Origin: Emydura subglobosa
Lineage: Eukaryota > Chordata > Testudines > Chelidae
NCBI GenBank assembly: GCA_007922225.1
Contig: ML679969.1
Coordinates: 22,732,509-22,796,508 of the forward strand
Length of the DNA: 64,000 bases
Reading direction: 5' to 3'
Within the stretch, counting starts at the first letter, position 1; each line of letters starts with the position of its first letter. The position numbers were made by a program, and so were the translations under genes. Under the pieces are notes generated by a model. It saw only the letters and a program-made list of their open reading frames with translations, did no database searches and was not told where the DNA came from. This document shows, piece after piece, positions 37,901 through 52,900 of this stretch.

Positions 37901-40900
37901 TCTCTGGCCATAGCCAAGGTATCAGATGAGTCCAAGAGAGCCCCATTGGCAGATGATGGGGGGTGAGGTGGGCACTGTCTGAGCATGGCCAATTACCCCA
38001 CAGCTTCACCCAAAAGCTTGGCGGAGCGATCAGGGATAGGGGAGGAAAGTACAGCTGGACTGGTTAGTGTTGAAGGTTAGAGGCTGCTGCTGGTGCTGAC
38101 TGCCTGTGTGTGTGTATCGTTGTCCATCTCCTGCTCTGAGCCTCAGGTTCCTAGGTAAGGGCCTGCCAGGGATCACCCCGGGTCCGTCCCGAAGAGGGCT
38201 CACCCAACAATCCGGCTGAACTGCCTGGGCCATGTGAACACACGCAGGGCCCAAGCATAATGTTTTCGGGCCTAGTACAAACTTGTAACATGGGCCACCT
38301 CCCACACACATACCACAATCCCTCATCCCATACATACAATCTCATGAGCCATGAACATTTTTCCTCATGGTAATGGGGGTTGCAGCCTGGGCCCGGCCTC
38401 CCAGACCCTGGTAAAGTGTACCCTTCCCCCCCCATGTGTGGGCCTTGAACACACACCCATGTGCACAGCTCTTTGAGGGCAGCAAGGCTCCATGGGTGAG
38501 TGGCTACCAGGCCGTTTCCAGAGTGGGGTGGGGAGAGGCTGCCGACAGACAGCTGTGGAAGGGGCGGCCCCTCCTACCGGCAGGGAAGTGGCCCTTTGTG
38601 AGGATGACACCAGTATCCTTGGAGCCCAGGGTGAGCGACTGGAAACAAGACCACCATGAAACATGCAGGTACCCATAAGTAGGAGGACAGGGTCTCCCAC
38701 ACAGGCACCCTGGGTAAAAAGCTGGCCCGGCACCATCACTTCAACCCCTAGTCGCTAAGACAGTCTGCTTCTGGGAGGGATCCTGTGGCACTGGCCCTGC
38801 CCCAGGAGCACAGGGGGCCCTGCCCCAGTCACTGCTGCAGAACGTGCATGCTGGGACCTCAGTATTCCCTCACTCGCCTCAGAGGCTGGGGAGACTGGTC
38901 CTTACCATTGCAGTGCTGCCGGGCGGTGGGAGCAGCATCTCATTCAGCACAGAGGCATTGCCTGCAAGAGATGAACAGTCAGACATCTCTTTCCCCTTCG
39001 CCAAACCATGGCACCCAGGCTGCGTCTCCCTGAGCATTTGCAGTGGGTGTCAGCGGGCTCCGGCCTGGGGGATGGCAGGAGACATTAATGGGGTTGGTCC
39101 CCTCATCATTAGTGAGGAACGGGGTGTGTATCTCAGCTGTTAGGAACAGGAGCAGCCAAAGCAGGGGACAAGTAGTGGGGGCCCCCCAGCACCTCTCTGG
39201 ACCCAGAACTATCCAGGGACGACCCCCCCACACACATACTCTAATGGCACTAGAGGACCCCGTCAGTGCCTTCCCTCCCCCCATGTGGCTTTGGGGGAGA
39301 ACTGCAGAGAGCAGCTACCCCAGCTAGAGACTCCAGCCGACTGGGGCAGGCACTGCCAAGCAGAGATCAGAGCTTGCGCTGATGCACCTCCCCACGCTGG
39401 AAATCACACCTCCAGTGTAGACACAGTCTCTTCAACTCAGCTTCACTCCCCAGCTGCCCCTCCTCCCTGCCCTCTCCCCCCTTACCCCAGTCCTTTTCTT
39501 TTCATATAGCTGGTCCCTCCTATGGAAACCCACAAAAAAGTGGGGGGAAAAAAGTGGCACTAACATGCGGTTTGCCACCATCACGTTGGTCCCTCTGCTG
39601 GTGTGTTCTGCCCTTTCCCAGCTTGTAGGAGCTGTTATGGGGGATTCTACCCCCAGTGATTACACTGGACCAGTGCTTCCCAAACTGTGTCCCACAGAAC
39701 ATCTGCTTGTGGCCTGCTGGTACAGTACATGGTGGTGCCTCCGTCTCCTCATTCCCAGCTTCTTCTCCAGGTGTCCCGATTATAGGTGGGGCTGGTAGCA
39801 CTGCCTAGAGTTAAAGTTGCCTAACACTTCCTATGATAAGACCTGATTTTGTTTGTCAAACTTTAACCGATCAGGCTGAAATGTTCCATGGCAGGCATCT
39901 GCCTCAGGCTGAATATTTTTGGAAGGGTTCAGCTAAAATGCTCCAACCACATCTGAGAACGAAGTTAGGGGGAAATGCTTTGTTTTGTCCATATTAAAAA
40001 GTCTTAAAATGGTTTCCTTGAGAAGCTCTGCTTTGGAGGAGGGACTTGAAATTTGTCAGGGAGGGTCGCTCCGGTGTCAGAAATGTGTGTGTGTTTCATC
40101 AGCCCAAGGAAAATGCACCCAACATTGGGCAAGTTCTGTAGGCATCTGGAAAATCGCATTCACACATGCACAGTAGAGGTTTGCTAGAGCCTGGCACAGA
40201 AGCGGAGGAGGTGGGAGCAAGCAAAGAGGCGCTGAGCACATCCTAGCTGCGCACCATGAGATCATCTTCAGCACAAAACTCAGTGGCTGGCCTGCCTTTC
40301 CAGGAGACGCTCCACAGCTCCGCGCAGTGGGAGCAAAGTGGCTGGTGGCCCAGTCTCAAGTCATAGAGACACTCAAGGGCAAGGCAGGGAGAGAGAGGAA
40401 AGGGAAATACAATACTCTAAAGAAGAGATGTAATAGACAACACAGTTGGAAAAGAAGAAGGAGCCAGAGAAGTCCCTGAGGACAGTTAAGCTATTTATGC
40501 GAAGAAAGGGGTGCAAAGGTGTGTGTGTGAGAGAGAGGGAAAGAGGGTGAATCTCAGGGAAATCCCTACATCTGGGAGGCTGGGACAATTTGTCCCATTG
40601 CTGAGAGCTACAGTGGTGGAGCTGTGCTTTTCCTGCATCCTGAGATTTCCCTGGAGCTGGGATGTGGCCACGTGGGGCCTGGGTTATTCTCTAGCTGTAC
40701 TGAGAAGTCAGACAAATAATATAGTGAAGGGTTATGAAGAAAACACCCGACCTCTCCCTGCTCTGGTTCAGGGGGAGAAGAGGCTTTGACCCTCTTTGGG
40801 AGTTTGCCGTCAGAGAGCTCCTGCTTCGAGTGTCTCCAGGAGTTTGGCTGGGACGGGTTGGTGCAGGGAGCCCCCCGGCTCCCATGGAATTGGGGTCGGT

Positions 40901-43900
40901 GGGTTGCAGCAGGCTGTGTTGGGGAATGGCCTGGGTCTTTGTTCTACTGAGCCCCTGCATCTCACCACCACACTGGCCAATTCTCTTCTGCCCCCTTGGA
41001 ACAGGAACTATATCCGGACACCTCCCACCCAGCAGAGAGCTGTGTTCTCCTCACAGCTGTCAGCCTGAGACCAGGAAGCGTGGAGGGGACAGACCTGAAG
41101 GAAGCTCAAGCCCACGGGATACATCGGCTTTGCAGAACAATGCAATTGCAATCTCAACAGGGAGAGAGAAATTAGCACTAGCAGAAAACAAGCCCAGCAC
41201 AGTTCTGGTGCGACTCGGTAACTATCAGCCGTCTTGACTTCACCTCGCACTCCCTGCTCTCAGCGCACAGGAGAGAGCCACTGGACTAAGGGGAAGGGCG
41301 GGGGTTCAGTGTTCCATGAAGTTCATGACCGGGGCAGGCAGAGGACAGATGGCTGTGCTCTCCAGCTGAGCTCACACACAGGCTCAGATACCACCCTGCC
41401 TGCGGGACGGGATCCTGGCACTGGGCCTAGAGCACTTTTACACTTATCTTACTGATATGAACTCTCCCCCTTCACCCTGCGAGCGCCCAGCTTTGTATCC
41501 GGGGATTGCAGTAAATCCTAAAAATAAGTCAGGCTGTGACTCATGCCAATGCAGCCTGGCTCTCTGTCACCCACTAGTGGCAAGGCCACATAAACTCTGC
41601 AGGAGCATCCTCACCATACCTTCCTCATGAAAAGTTCCAGAGGGGTAGCCGTGTTAGTCTGTATACAGCAAAAACAATGAGAGCCCTATAGCACCTTAAA
41701 GACTAACAAATTTCTGTGGGCATAAGCTTTCGTGGGCTGCAACCCACTTCGTCAGATGCATGAAATGGAAATCACAGATAGGAGGTATCTATATGCATCC
41801 AAGGGTAAGAAACAACACTGGGGAGGGCAACAGTGACAATTACTTCTTGTAATGAGATAACCATTCCAAGTCTCTATTCAGACCCAGTCTGATTGTGTCA
41901 AGTTTGCAGATCAGTTCCAGCTCTGCAGTTTCTTGCTGAAGTCTGTTTTTGAAGTTTTTCTGTAGAAGTATGGCAACTTTCAAGTCAGATACAGAGTGTC
42001 CTGGGAGGTTGAAGTGCTCTCCTATTGGCTTATGGATGTTACCATTTTTTATGTCTGATTTGTGTTAATTTATTCTTTTGCGTAGTGATAGTCCTGTTTG
42101 GCCAATGTACATGGCAGAGGGGCATTGCTGGCACATGATGGCATATATTACATTAGTAGATGTGCATGTGAATGAGCTCCTTATGGAGTGGCTGATATGG
42201 TTAGGACCTGTGATGGTGTCACTAGAGTCGATGTGCACGCAGAGTTGGCAACAGGGTTTGATGCAGGGATACGTTCCTGGGTTAGTGCTCATGTTGTATG
42301 GTGTATGGTTGCTAGTGAGTATTTGCTTCAGGTTGGGGGGCTGTCTGTAAGCAAGGATAGGCCTGCCTCCCAAGGTTTGAGCGAGTGAGAGATCATCTGC
42401 TAGGATAGGTTGTAGATCACTTTCCATGGTAACATGTGCTATGGTTGCTTCATGGACATTATTCAGGCATGTACAGCCGGGAGGTGTCCATGGGGCAATT
42501 GCTCCAGTTACATACAGGCCACAGCGAAAGTTTCACCTTCTCTGGGGACTGAGCTATTGTTGGCAGGGCTGGATACATGGGGGGGGGAGGAGCTCTGTTA
42601 ATGAGTACATGCCCTTTATTACCATCATCTTTCTGGTAATAACTCGCTCCCAAAGTATGTGAGTTTTCAGGAGTTAATCAAGAGCCCAGAGGGGCTGACT
42701 GACCCATCTAGAGGACTGACTTTGAAACGAAGTTTAGCTTAAGCAGTCACAGTTGCTGGAAGGCAGGTTCATCTAAACTATTCGGCGATTCCCTGTCACT
42801 AGCTACTACAGACACAGAACTCAGGATTGATTCACAAACAGAGCAAGAGTCACATTCTCTGGGGAATTCTCTGCAATCAGTAATTCAACCAGCTCAGTCT
42901 AACTCCTATCACAGGGTGGATCTGCTCTGAAAAGTGACAGGAAAATTTCACCAGGGGTCCCATGTGTCTGGAGCATCACCAAAGCCACATCCCATTTATT
43001 CAGTTCACAAGCAAAGAGATTCTGTCTCGAACTGACAGCCCTACACACTCATCCTGGGATGGGAGACTCAAGCTGGGTTTCATCTTTCTCATACACCATC
43101 CTCAGTTATACAGATCCTGCAGGCCAGATTCTGCCCCCCATGATGCACTGCCATATAAACCTATCCTCAGGGACATGAGTCTGCCCCTTTGCCTTTGCTG
43201 GAATTGGACAGGCGTCTGAGGGCAGAAACTTAGTTACCAGTTCTGCGGGTGCTGCATGAGCCAGCACACAACCCAGCTCCCTTTCCTGCAGTTGAGCTGG
43301 CCCATATGGCTCACCTGAGTAAGAAGCTGTATTGTTCGCCAATGCATTGGGAAGGCACGACTGATACACCCAGGGAGCAGGTCTGCTCCATCAGGCGTTT
43401 TCTTCCATTGATACAGTTGTTAATTCTCTCCATGCTTTGCTCTCCTCCACACTTGACTCTTTTGTCCCGCTGTCCCTTCACAAGGTCCCAGCACTACCAG
43501 CCCCCAGCCCTGGCTCACCCTCTCACCCCCCAACATCCACGTCGTCTGTTTCTGCTCTTACCTGCAAAGCATCTCTGGCAGAAGCCCTGGAACCAGGCTG
43601 CCTTCCTCCACTACAAATTTGTTCTCTCCTCCTTCAGTTCTGCCACCTTTCTTACCCAATGCCTCCATGTCTCCATCCTGATTGACTCCTATGTCCATCT
43701 TTGCTGCCCTCCTTAGACCCTCTTCCCCTCCTGCCTCCAATCAGTCTCTGCACATGCCCTCGCCCATTTCTTCACAGATGATATTGACAAAATACAAAGA
43801 TATCATCCCCTCCAGTCTGTAAGATATGGCCTTTCCGATCCATCCACACGGCTAAAACTCCCACCCAGGCTCTAATCATCTCGTCTCTTAATTACTGCAT

Positions 43901-46900
43901 CACTCTTCTCTGGCCTTCACCAATACAACCTTGCCCTGCTCATAGCCATTCAAAACGCTGCTACAAAGATCTTTTTTTACTTTGACCATGTTACCCTTCC
44001 ATTTGCGTATCTTTGCTGGCTCCACTTTCTCCTTCACTCCCACTGTAAGATGCTGATCTTCACTTTCGAGTCCCTCCATGGTCTATTCCCACACTATGGA
44101 TCATCTCTCATACAGCACTGAAATATTGACCATCATCTCTGATCGGCCCAGGCTGCCAGGCTTCATTGCTCACTTGTTAAATTTTCAAAAAAGCCACTTC
44201 ATGCTTCCTCTCCTGCTGCCCCTCACACTTGAGAGATGCTCCCATAAATATCTGCAAAGCGACCTGATTGTCCTCCTGCAAATGCCTCCTTACATCTCTT
44301 CGTTGCCCTACTGCCTGCACAAAGTTTGACGATGGTTAAGCGGCTGGTGTGCAGACAGTATTGTCTTGTTGTTTCCTTGTGCTCCCTGTCAGTCTGAATT
44401 CCACCTGTTGTCTCTTCTCTCAGACTCTTTGAGGCAAGGACTGTCTCTGTGTCCTGTGTTTGTACAGAGCCTAGCACAATGGGGTCCTGATCTGGGCCAC
44501 AGACACGGAAAATAATAAACAGTCACTTTTCGCAGGGGACGAGTGCTGGAATGGCTATTTTCTAAGGCCCATTCCCAGCACTACTGATAGAAACATGCAG
44601 CTGCCCAGGCAAACAGCAGCTCAGGGAGATGCAGGGACCCTCCCAAACACAAGCGGCCTGCTCTTACCTGTGTCAGATGCATTACAGATGCAACCATAGA
44701 GCGTGACGTCATTGATCTTGTAATTCCAGTTGACAGGGAAGCTGTCCGCCAAGATCAGCATCTTCTTCACGGCATCGTAGATGAATATTAAGCTGATGAG
44801 GGCACAGAAGCCTTCCTCGGTGAAGCGGGTAAAATACTGTACCAGGTAACTCGCTTCGGTGGCCACCAAAATTAGGCCAAAAAAGGCCACCCAGAGGCCA
44901 ATCCAGAGGCGGAATTCCAGGTAATCCAGGCTGTAATCTCTGGCCAAGGATGGCCCAAAATGTTTCAATGAATGGGTCATACACAAGACATGACACTTAG
45001 CTCTCATCACTAATAGCAGGATGCTATGCCCATCTTTAATGTCTCCTGCCCAAGGATCTCAATGTGCTGTACAGAGATCATAGAATCACAGAAATGTAGG
45101 ACTAGAAGGGAATCGAGAAGTCATCAAGTCCAGCCCCCTGTGCTGAGGCAGGACCAAAAAAACTAGACCCACCTTCCCTGACAGGTGTTTGCCCAACCTG
45201 TTCTTAAAACCTCCCATGTCAGGGATTCCACAACCTCCCTTGAAAGCCTGGTCCACAGTTTAACGTCCCTTCTAGGAAGAACATTTCTCCTGATTCTAAC
45301 CTAACTCTCCCTTGCAGCAGATCAAGCCCGTTACCTCTTGTCCTACCGTCAGTGGACAAGTGGCAAAGAAGTGATTACCGTTCTCTTTAGAACAGTCCTT
45401 TACATATCTGAAAACTGTTATGGGCTCCCCTCAAATCTTCTTTTCTCAGGACTAAACATACCCAGTTTTTTTAACCTTTCCCCACAGGTCAGGTTTTCTA
45501 AACCTTTTGCCATTTTTTTTGCCCTCCCCTGGACTCTCCAATTTGTCCACATCTTTCCCTAGGTGCGTCACCCAGAGTTGGACACAGTCCCCCAACTAGG
45601 ACTCACCAGGGCTGAGTAAGCGGGACAATTACCTCCCGTGTCTTAACATCCAACACGCATGTCAGTCCCTCGTGACAGCCTGTGAAGCAGTTGAGCATCA
45701 TTATCCCCCTTCTACACATTGGGAAACAGCCAGCAGAGACGTGAAGACTAAGAGACTTGCCCAAGGTGACCCTGCATGTCAGTAGCAGGGCTGGGAATAG
45801 ATCGCAGCTCTCCTAGCTCCCAGGCTATGTTTGAGTTCCTGGCGCATTTTTTGATGTCATGGCCAACATGGAGAGAGATGTGGAGCCGAATTCTGAGGTC
45901 AGAGGTGGCTAAGCCAAGCTCAGCATGTCTGGAGAATCACCCAGGATTTGCCTGTCTCCAGCTCGCTGTTCTAGGCCTGTCCATGAATCCTGCCAGAATA
46001 ATTTCTCCAACATGACGTTGGCACTGGGCCATGCTGGCATAGGAATCCCTGGGGCTTTTTACTGGGGGACTGACCCAGTGGCTGAGAGTGAATGGGGTGG
46101 CTGTTCTTGCTGGAAAGCCGGAAACAAGGGAATTTCCCGCAGGGGACATCAGGGCAGAATGAGGGATTAGCTCTTTCCCGAGTCACAGCAGAAGCCCTCT
46201 CTCATCCCTAGCACACCAGCACTCCCCAGTGGCCCAGCAGTTCCCTTTGGCAATCAGCCAGGCCTAAGGTGTTAAACACATGGGATAATCAAGGTCCGAA
46301 GAGCTACAATTCTCATGTGAAGCAGTTCAGAAGCTCACCAGAGGCAGTCTTACCCATTCAGGGCAAGGGGCCACTTTGAGACAGTGCTTTACTCACTTGC
46401 TAAAGGAGAAGAGGAGCCGTTCGAAGACTAGGACGGGGCCAGTGCTACTCAGGATGGTGAGTGGCTGGCCAGCAAAGAGGCAGAAGACAGCTCCAGCAAT
46501 AGCGGTGCCTAGGAAACTCTCCAGCACGCCCTGAAACACAGGGAGAAGCCCAGCTAAGCATGAGCTGTTCAGAAAGGCACAAGGTAAAAGTTCTGTTAGA
46601 GGAGACAGATGTAGCCTCCCTGGGAGTTGCCAGGTGGCACTGTTACACATGGTGCTAGTTCTCTGTCTGAATTTGTGAGCAGCTGGCACCTGGAGAAATG
46701 CTTGCTGTCAGGCATAGTGCAGTTCTCTGTAGATTTAATTTCAGCACATCTTCAGTAACTTCAGCTCTGCCTAAGGAAGCAGAGCTGGGTAGCTCCCAAT
46801 CCTGTACTCATACCGGTGGACCACATCTCAAATCAGAGGCACCGTCATGAACTTAAGTGCTCTGAAATCTCCAGATAGAAAGCTCTAGCTAAGTGCTATG

Positions 46901-49900
46901 TATTAGCATTACTCTACACCAACGGCCCCATCTCTTCGCATGGCCTCTCATCTTCTATGCCCTAGAATCATTAGGATCGGTTTTTTGGCCAAAGTGACTG
47001 CACGACAGATGTGAAACTGATGTCACAGTAGCTGCGGAGAGCTCTGCAGATAGACACACGCAGGCTAGGGGAGCTAGGGCGTGAGAGTGGAAAAACACTG
47101 AGTTGTTCCCCCCCAAATGATATTAAAAATAAATCCTGATTTGGCAAGATTTCAGTGGCAGCTTCGCTGTCTGATATCTCCTGCCTGACAATATGTACTC
47201 ACCTTCACCCTAAATCCCGCTCTGTTATTAATATGGCAGCTGGCACTGGTTTACTTATGATTTATTCTGCACTTGCCCCAACATCTGACAGCGCAAGAAA
47301 AACAACGAAGCTGCTCCAGACGGGATGACAAGTCAATGTGGCCCATGCAGGGGGTGTCACACAGGAGGTGAGCACAGACCTGCATGTTATCTGTAGCGTC
47401 TCCCAGCATGCCGCCAAAAGTAATTGCATTGGTAACCGTCGCCAGGTAGATGTAAAGAATAGCCGAAAAGCACTGGATATTCAGGGCATCGTAGAAGTCA
47501 CTCCAGTACCAAGGGGCCTTTCTCTGGATGTCCTTTACCAGCCCTCCAAATAATCTGCAGACCAACATGGAAACAAGACGGAGAGCAGTAATCCTCCACC
47601 CCAATCACTCTATACTGCATTATCTGCTTAGCCCAGCTGAGCTGAGATAGCTCTGCAAGAAAAATCCTAGAGCAGAGCCACTTTCTCTCCCAAAGCAACA
47701 GGTCAAGGCAGCCACCAAAGCCAATGCTATCACGTCCCCTAGTGGCTGGCTCACTTGGGGGCATATTTTAAAGCACATCTTGATTCCTTTTGATGTATTG
47801 ACCTGAGAGAAGTGTTTGAGGTGGGTGGAGCCCAAGCCCTGCATCCAGGGTCAGATCTGAGGCTGCAGCTGTACCAGGCAGATGTGAACAGCACCCAATA
47901 GCCTGGAATCTGGGAGGTTCAAAGTCAGGTCCAGATTTTGAAATGCCAAGATCAGGCCTGGTGCGAACCAGATCTCAAGGTTGGAGACGGAGTTTGGATC
48001 CAGGGGTTTGGTTCAGGCCTATCGCTATTGACTAGAGATTCCAAGAAAGTCTTTATTTGAAAGGAGATTACCTCTGGGATTCCAAGAAAGTCTTGACAAG
48101 CACTGCCAGTGTTATTTCTGTCTTACTTGTTATATAGTAACTCTTAGAGACCCCTGTCTGAATCAGGCCCCATTGTGCAAGGCACTGTACAAACGTGAGG
48201 TTGGTCCCTGCCCTACAAAGTTTGCCCTACAAAGTTTACAGACTCATTTACTGAAACATGAAGTCAGGATATGCCTGGCTCCATCTATTCTGAATATCTC
48301 CAGGAACTGAACCCCCAAGACGAGACACTGGCCCAGGAATGTAATCTGAGTCTTTGGTGTGCAGCGTGGAGAATCTCCACCCAGGGGCCAGAAAACAAGA
48401 GATCAGGACCAGGAACCCAGTTCAGGTGTCTCCTGGTTTTCTGGTTCTCCAGACCCCCCAGCAGCTACCAATCTGGCAATGAGAAACCAGGCCCAGGAAC
48501 GAACCAGTGTCTACTGTGTGCCAGCATAGAGTGCTAGCCACAGGGCCTCCAAGCTCCAGGCCAAACTGATCCCTGGTGTAAGCCGGCTTAGTGGAACTGC
48601 ACCTACTTATGCTGGGCCTGACTCTAGCTGCCTGTCTTTGAGGCAAATGTCTGCAGCTACTGAGACCCACCCCTCCTCTGGGCACTTACCTTCCTGTTCT
48701 CTGCAGCTCCTCACTGACATGCTGGGGCCCAGGGGCATGTCTGTCATCAGCTGCAGACATGTTCCCGTTACAGTGAGATTTCTGTTCCCAGAGGTGCATG
48801 GAGATCCTGAAACAACATGAGAAACCCAGAACCATCCTCATGAACAAAACCCAGGCTAGTTCCTCAGGCGATTTTTGGCATTGAATTCCCATTGCTCTCT
48901 GGGTGTCTCAGTACAGATGATGCTGCCACATCCAGTCCCAGAGGCAGCTACATCTCAGTTGTCTGGATACACTGGAGAGGGAATATTTATAAATGGGCAG
49001 TAGTAGTGGGATATTAAGCAGAGTAAAGGGTCTAGAGGCTAGGTGAGGGCGCACAGAACTCATAAGTTTTAAACCAAGACTTAGAATATTTTGCAGAGAT
49101 GCAGAGAACCTTTCCTGCTGCAGCGAGTGACATCTCCTCTGAGAACACCCTGCCGCTGGTCTGGGCAGCGCAGCTCTGGGTCCGACAGCAAGAGACCCCT
49201 GCAGAGCTTAGCCATGGGGATGGGATGCAGGGAACAAGGGCGGGTGGGTCTGTAAAGATGATGAACCCCACTTTGAATTGACCCCAGCTGGGTGACCTGT
49301 GTGGGTCACCCTGGGAGCTCTGCTTGACGCAGGAAACAATGCAGAGCTCAGCGCACCAGTGTCATGTGCTGCTAATGACCTGCCCCACCTAGGCAGTGAG
49401 TTTCATCTGCATGAGATGCAGCTTCCAAATGCTCCTCCAGATTAGCCTCATGGAGTGTGAACTGGAGCAATCTCATGTGCTGGCGACAAAGGGCAGCTCA
49501 CTGGTGAGGGCCATGATGTCCTGGCCAACGTTAGATGGACACAGGCATAGAGCCATTGCTGCTGTCTGTAGCTGTCGGAGCAGTGAAGAATGAAGCGTGC
49601 CCCAATGGCGAGGACTGCATTGGCAGTGGCTCAGCAGCAGGGAGCTGCCGGAGCCTTTCCCTGCTGACTCCCTCTTGCCAGGGCTTTTATCCTATGCCAG
49701 AGTCTCACTGAGCAGGGAAAGGCTCCGGCAGTGGGGAGGCAGGTGAGAGACATTACGCTGTCAGTGTGAAGCTCCCCATCTTGGATTGCTGCTGCTCCTA
49801 ACCCTCTGCATAGCTTTAGCAGAGCTGGGGCTGCACTGTGGGGAGATTTCAAAGCCGGAGCTCGGCTTTCTCCTCAGGCCATCTCTGCAAGCCCCTGGAA

Positions 49901-52900
49901 GCTGCTGGGTTCTCCCCTCTGGTACCTCTTGTGTGGAGAGGGCAGGCACTTCGGTGGAGGGATTCGGATGGTCGGGTCCCATTTGCCTGGAGGCAGCACA
50001 GTCAGCTCATCTAGAAGCTCATCAATCCCTGCAATGAGGTCTTCTCTGTCCTGAGCCTGATGGGCAACCCGCTGGAAGAACTGGAGGGAAATGCAGTTAC
50101 AGTATCCAGTGAATGCCTGTATGCAACCACTGGCTGAGACGAATGCTAAATGCCCCAGCTTTGCACAGGGAACTGCTAGGGCTGACTACAGGTTTCTGCT
50201 AAAGCTAGACGGGTAAAGACCCTTCCACCCTACATGCCCTGTGTGCTAAGCCAGCCTCCATGCACTGGGATTTTAAAATGGGGTTTCCCAAGGAACTCGA
50301 GAGAGTTCCATGCCTAACTCCCATTGCATTTCACTGGGATTTGGACTCCTAACCCCCTTAGTCTCTGAAAAGCACAGCCTCGATATCATAGCCTTCTAAC
50401 CCTGGGGAAGGGTGAAGGAGAGCATTAGGCTGATCCAGTGCTGATCCATTTCTCCACCCTTCCAGCCTGGAGCTTCTAGAAGAGGATCAGAAGGTTGGCA
50501 GTGGGGTTAGAAGGAGCCTGGTTTTCAGCACAGCCTCAGCTCCCATTGACTTTGCCTATGAAGACTATCCCCCTGCTTTCCCCAGAGATGGAGCCTGCAT
50601 CTAATACTGATGCAACAGCCGCCAGCACCGTCCCACTCGTAGCACCTTCTCTGACACATGGGCTCACCTCATCCGTGAGTACCGTGGCCAGGGCCCTTCC
50701 AATCTCATGGTAGGCTTTCACTTTGGCTCTGGGACCCAGGAGGATAAAAACAAACCTAGGGAGAGCACAGAAACAGTGTGAAATGGCCCCACTTTTGGAG
50801 TGCTTTCCTAGGGCCGGTATTCAGCATGTCCGAGGGCCAAGGACACACCATCTCTCTGAACTGGCTGTGGGGTGCTTAGCCACCCAGGGTGACACTGGTG
50901 GCATGTGAAGGCTTGGTGAGACTGGGGTAAATGTGTTGCTCTTTGCCTTAGCCTTGCCGGGATCAGGGAGTGGGATTTTCAGAAGCGCTCAGCCCTTGTT
51001 ACAGTCACTTAATGCTAAAACTCGTAGTGAATTTGCCGGCAGCTGTTGGCCATTCCAGTGCTGAGGGCTTTTGCAAATCACACTTAGCACATGCGAGGAA
51101 AAGACACCTTGGTGCTAGGCACTGAGATTCCACGCTGCTGAGTGTAGCAGTATTAGATCACATGGGCCTGTGTGGGTTTGGCACAAAATCTGTCTCTTTG
51201 GCTAGACATTTACACTAACATGGCACATCCTGCAGCCCAGCAGTACGTGCCCCTTTTAGTAGGCAGGGCCCCCTCTGCTGACTGCATGCAGTCACACTCT
51301 CCATCCCAGCAGCTGGGAGGTGGGAGAGAGAGCAAGTGACTATCCCAGGAGAGTGTACAGGTGACTGGGAGATCTCACATAGTCCAGAAGGCAGGAGGGT
51401 TTGTCGTGTGCTGGGGCCAAATCCCCAGAGCCGGGGGCTCGGCTGGATAAAGCAGCAGAAATTCTGATAAATCAGGATCTGCCCATTGCCAGTTCACCTG
51501 CTTCCACGGTGCTACCAGCCAGCTTTCCAGGAGCCCGCTCCATGGTGTCTCCTGCCGCTGGAGCCCAGAGCCTAGCTGACAAGGACAGTCTGAGATGTAG
51601 CATAAAATCTTAGATTTGTGCTGGGGAAGCCCCATCAGAACCCAGCTGATCCATCCCCTGGGGGGCCAGGCCAGGGTTTTGCCCACTGTGGATGAAAAAT
51701 CCCCATCAGGTCTCTGCTAGCCTACTCCCCAAGGACAAGTGGAGACTTGTTCCTGCACTGGGACAGTCCTGTCTGTTGTTTTGACAAAATGCAGGCTGGT
51801 AGGAGTCCCTACGAGTTCTGGGTAGACGTCCTAGGTGGGACTCTGCAGCCCATCTGAAGAGCAGTTACCTGAATATGACTGGGAGAGCGTCCCGGTATGC
51901 TAAGCTCTTGTTTATGGAGCACCTGGAGCTGTTGATGTTTAGCAGCAACACAATGGACAAGGAATGTGTGACATTGACACCAGAGCAGCAGCCCCCAAGG
52001 CAGATCCTTCGTTGTGACTAGCCACTTGCAGTGAGATGGACACCAAGAAGTGAGATGAAGGGCTTTCGCTTTGCTCTGATTTTATGTTTTTGGATTTGCA
52101 TGGGGCAGGCACCCTGATGGCAGAAATGCCACTGAGCACTTATGCCCAGCCAGCACGAGGAGAATGCTGAGAACCCAACCATGTATCTCATACCAAGTTA
52201 TACCTAACAGATCAGCAGCTGCTGCTCTCTGATCATCTTTGCTGTGACTGGCTAGATAACCCAACAGCAGCATCTGCAATGAGCTGTCTGTCCCTGGGAA
52301 ATTCAGTGGAGGTTTGGTGCATGGGTGATGGGGAACTCTTAAGCACTTAGCAAGCGAAATCTGAGCCTATATTACCAACCCTCAGCCTCACTTCTGTGCT
52401 CCAGTGACTACGTGATGCTGGGAGGAACTGAGGAGACAAGAAGAGGAAGAAGAGTCTCCAGTGCAGTTATCTCTGCTTGATTGTTACCTGCTGGGGAATG
52501 CGACCTCAGTCAAGGCCCCGAGTCCCACGGCCTTCTGCAATCGGATGAAGGCAATAAATGGCTTATCTAGGAAGTCCACTTCCCCCACAAGAACGTTGGA
52601 CACTTCAGCCCCGGTTGGGATCTTCTTCTTGAATTGGTTTTTTAACTGAAATAAAATAAAGCCTCAGTCCAGGATGGCGTCCAGAACAGACAGGCCAAGC
52701 ATGCTTTAGTCCCAGATTGTTATTCAATGGCTAAGGTTTATTTCAAGGACATTCAGTGCTGGTGGAAGGTGCCTGAGTCCTGAAGGCTGAACTCTTTCTA
52801 GTTATCTGCTGAGTAGAGTCAGTGCAAACTCCTCTCATTCTCCCCATCAATGTGCCTTAACCTGGCCTGGAAGAACCAATTCTATTGATGAGAAGGGAGT

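Noticed and set aside
43549..44000. CRISPR array, phage or bacterial defence locus anywhere in the window
   Set aside because: The DNA is plainly a spliced vertebrate locus; repeats are interspersed transposons, not regularly spaced arrays.
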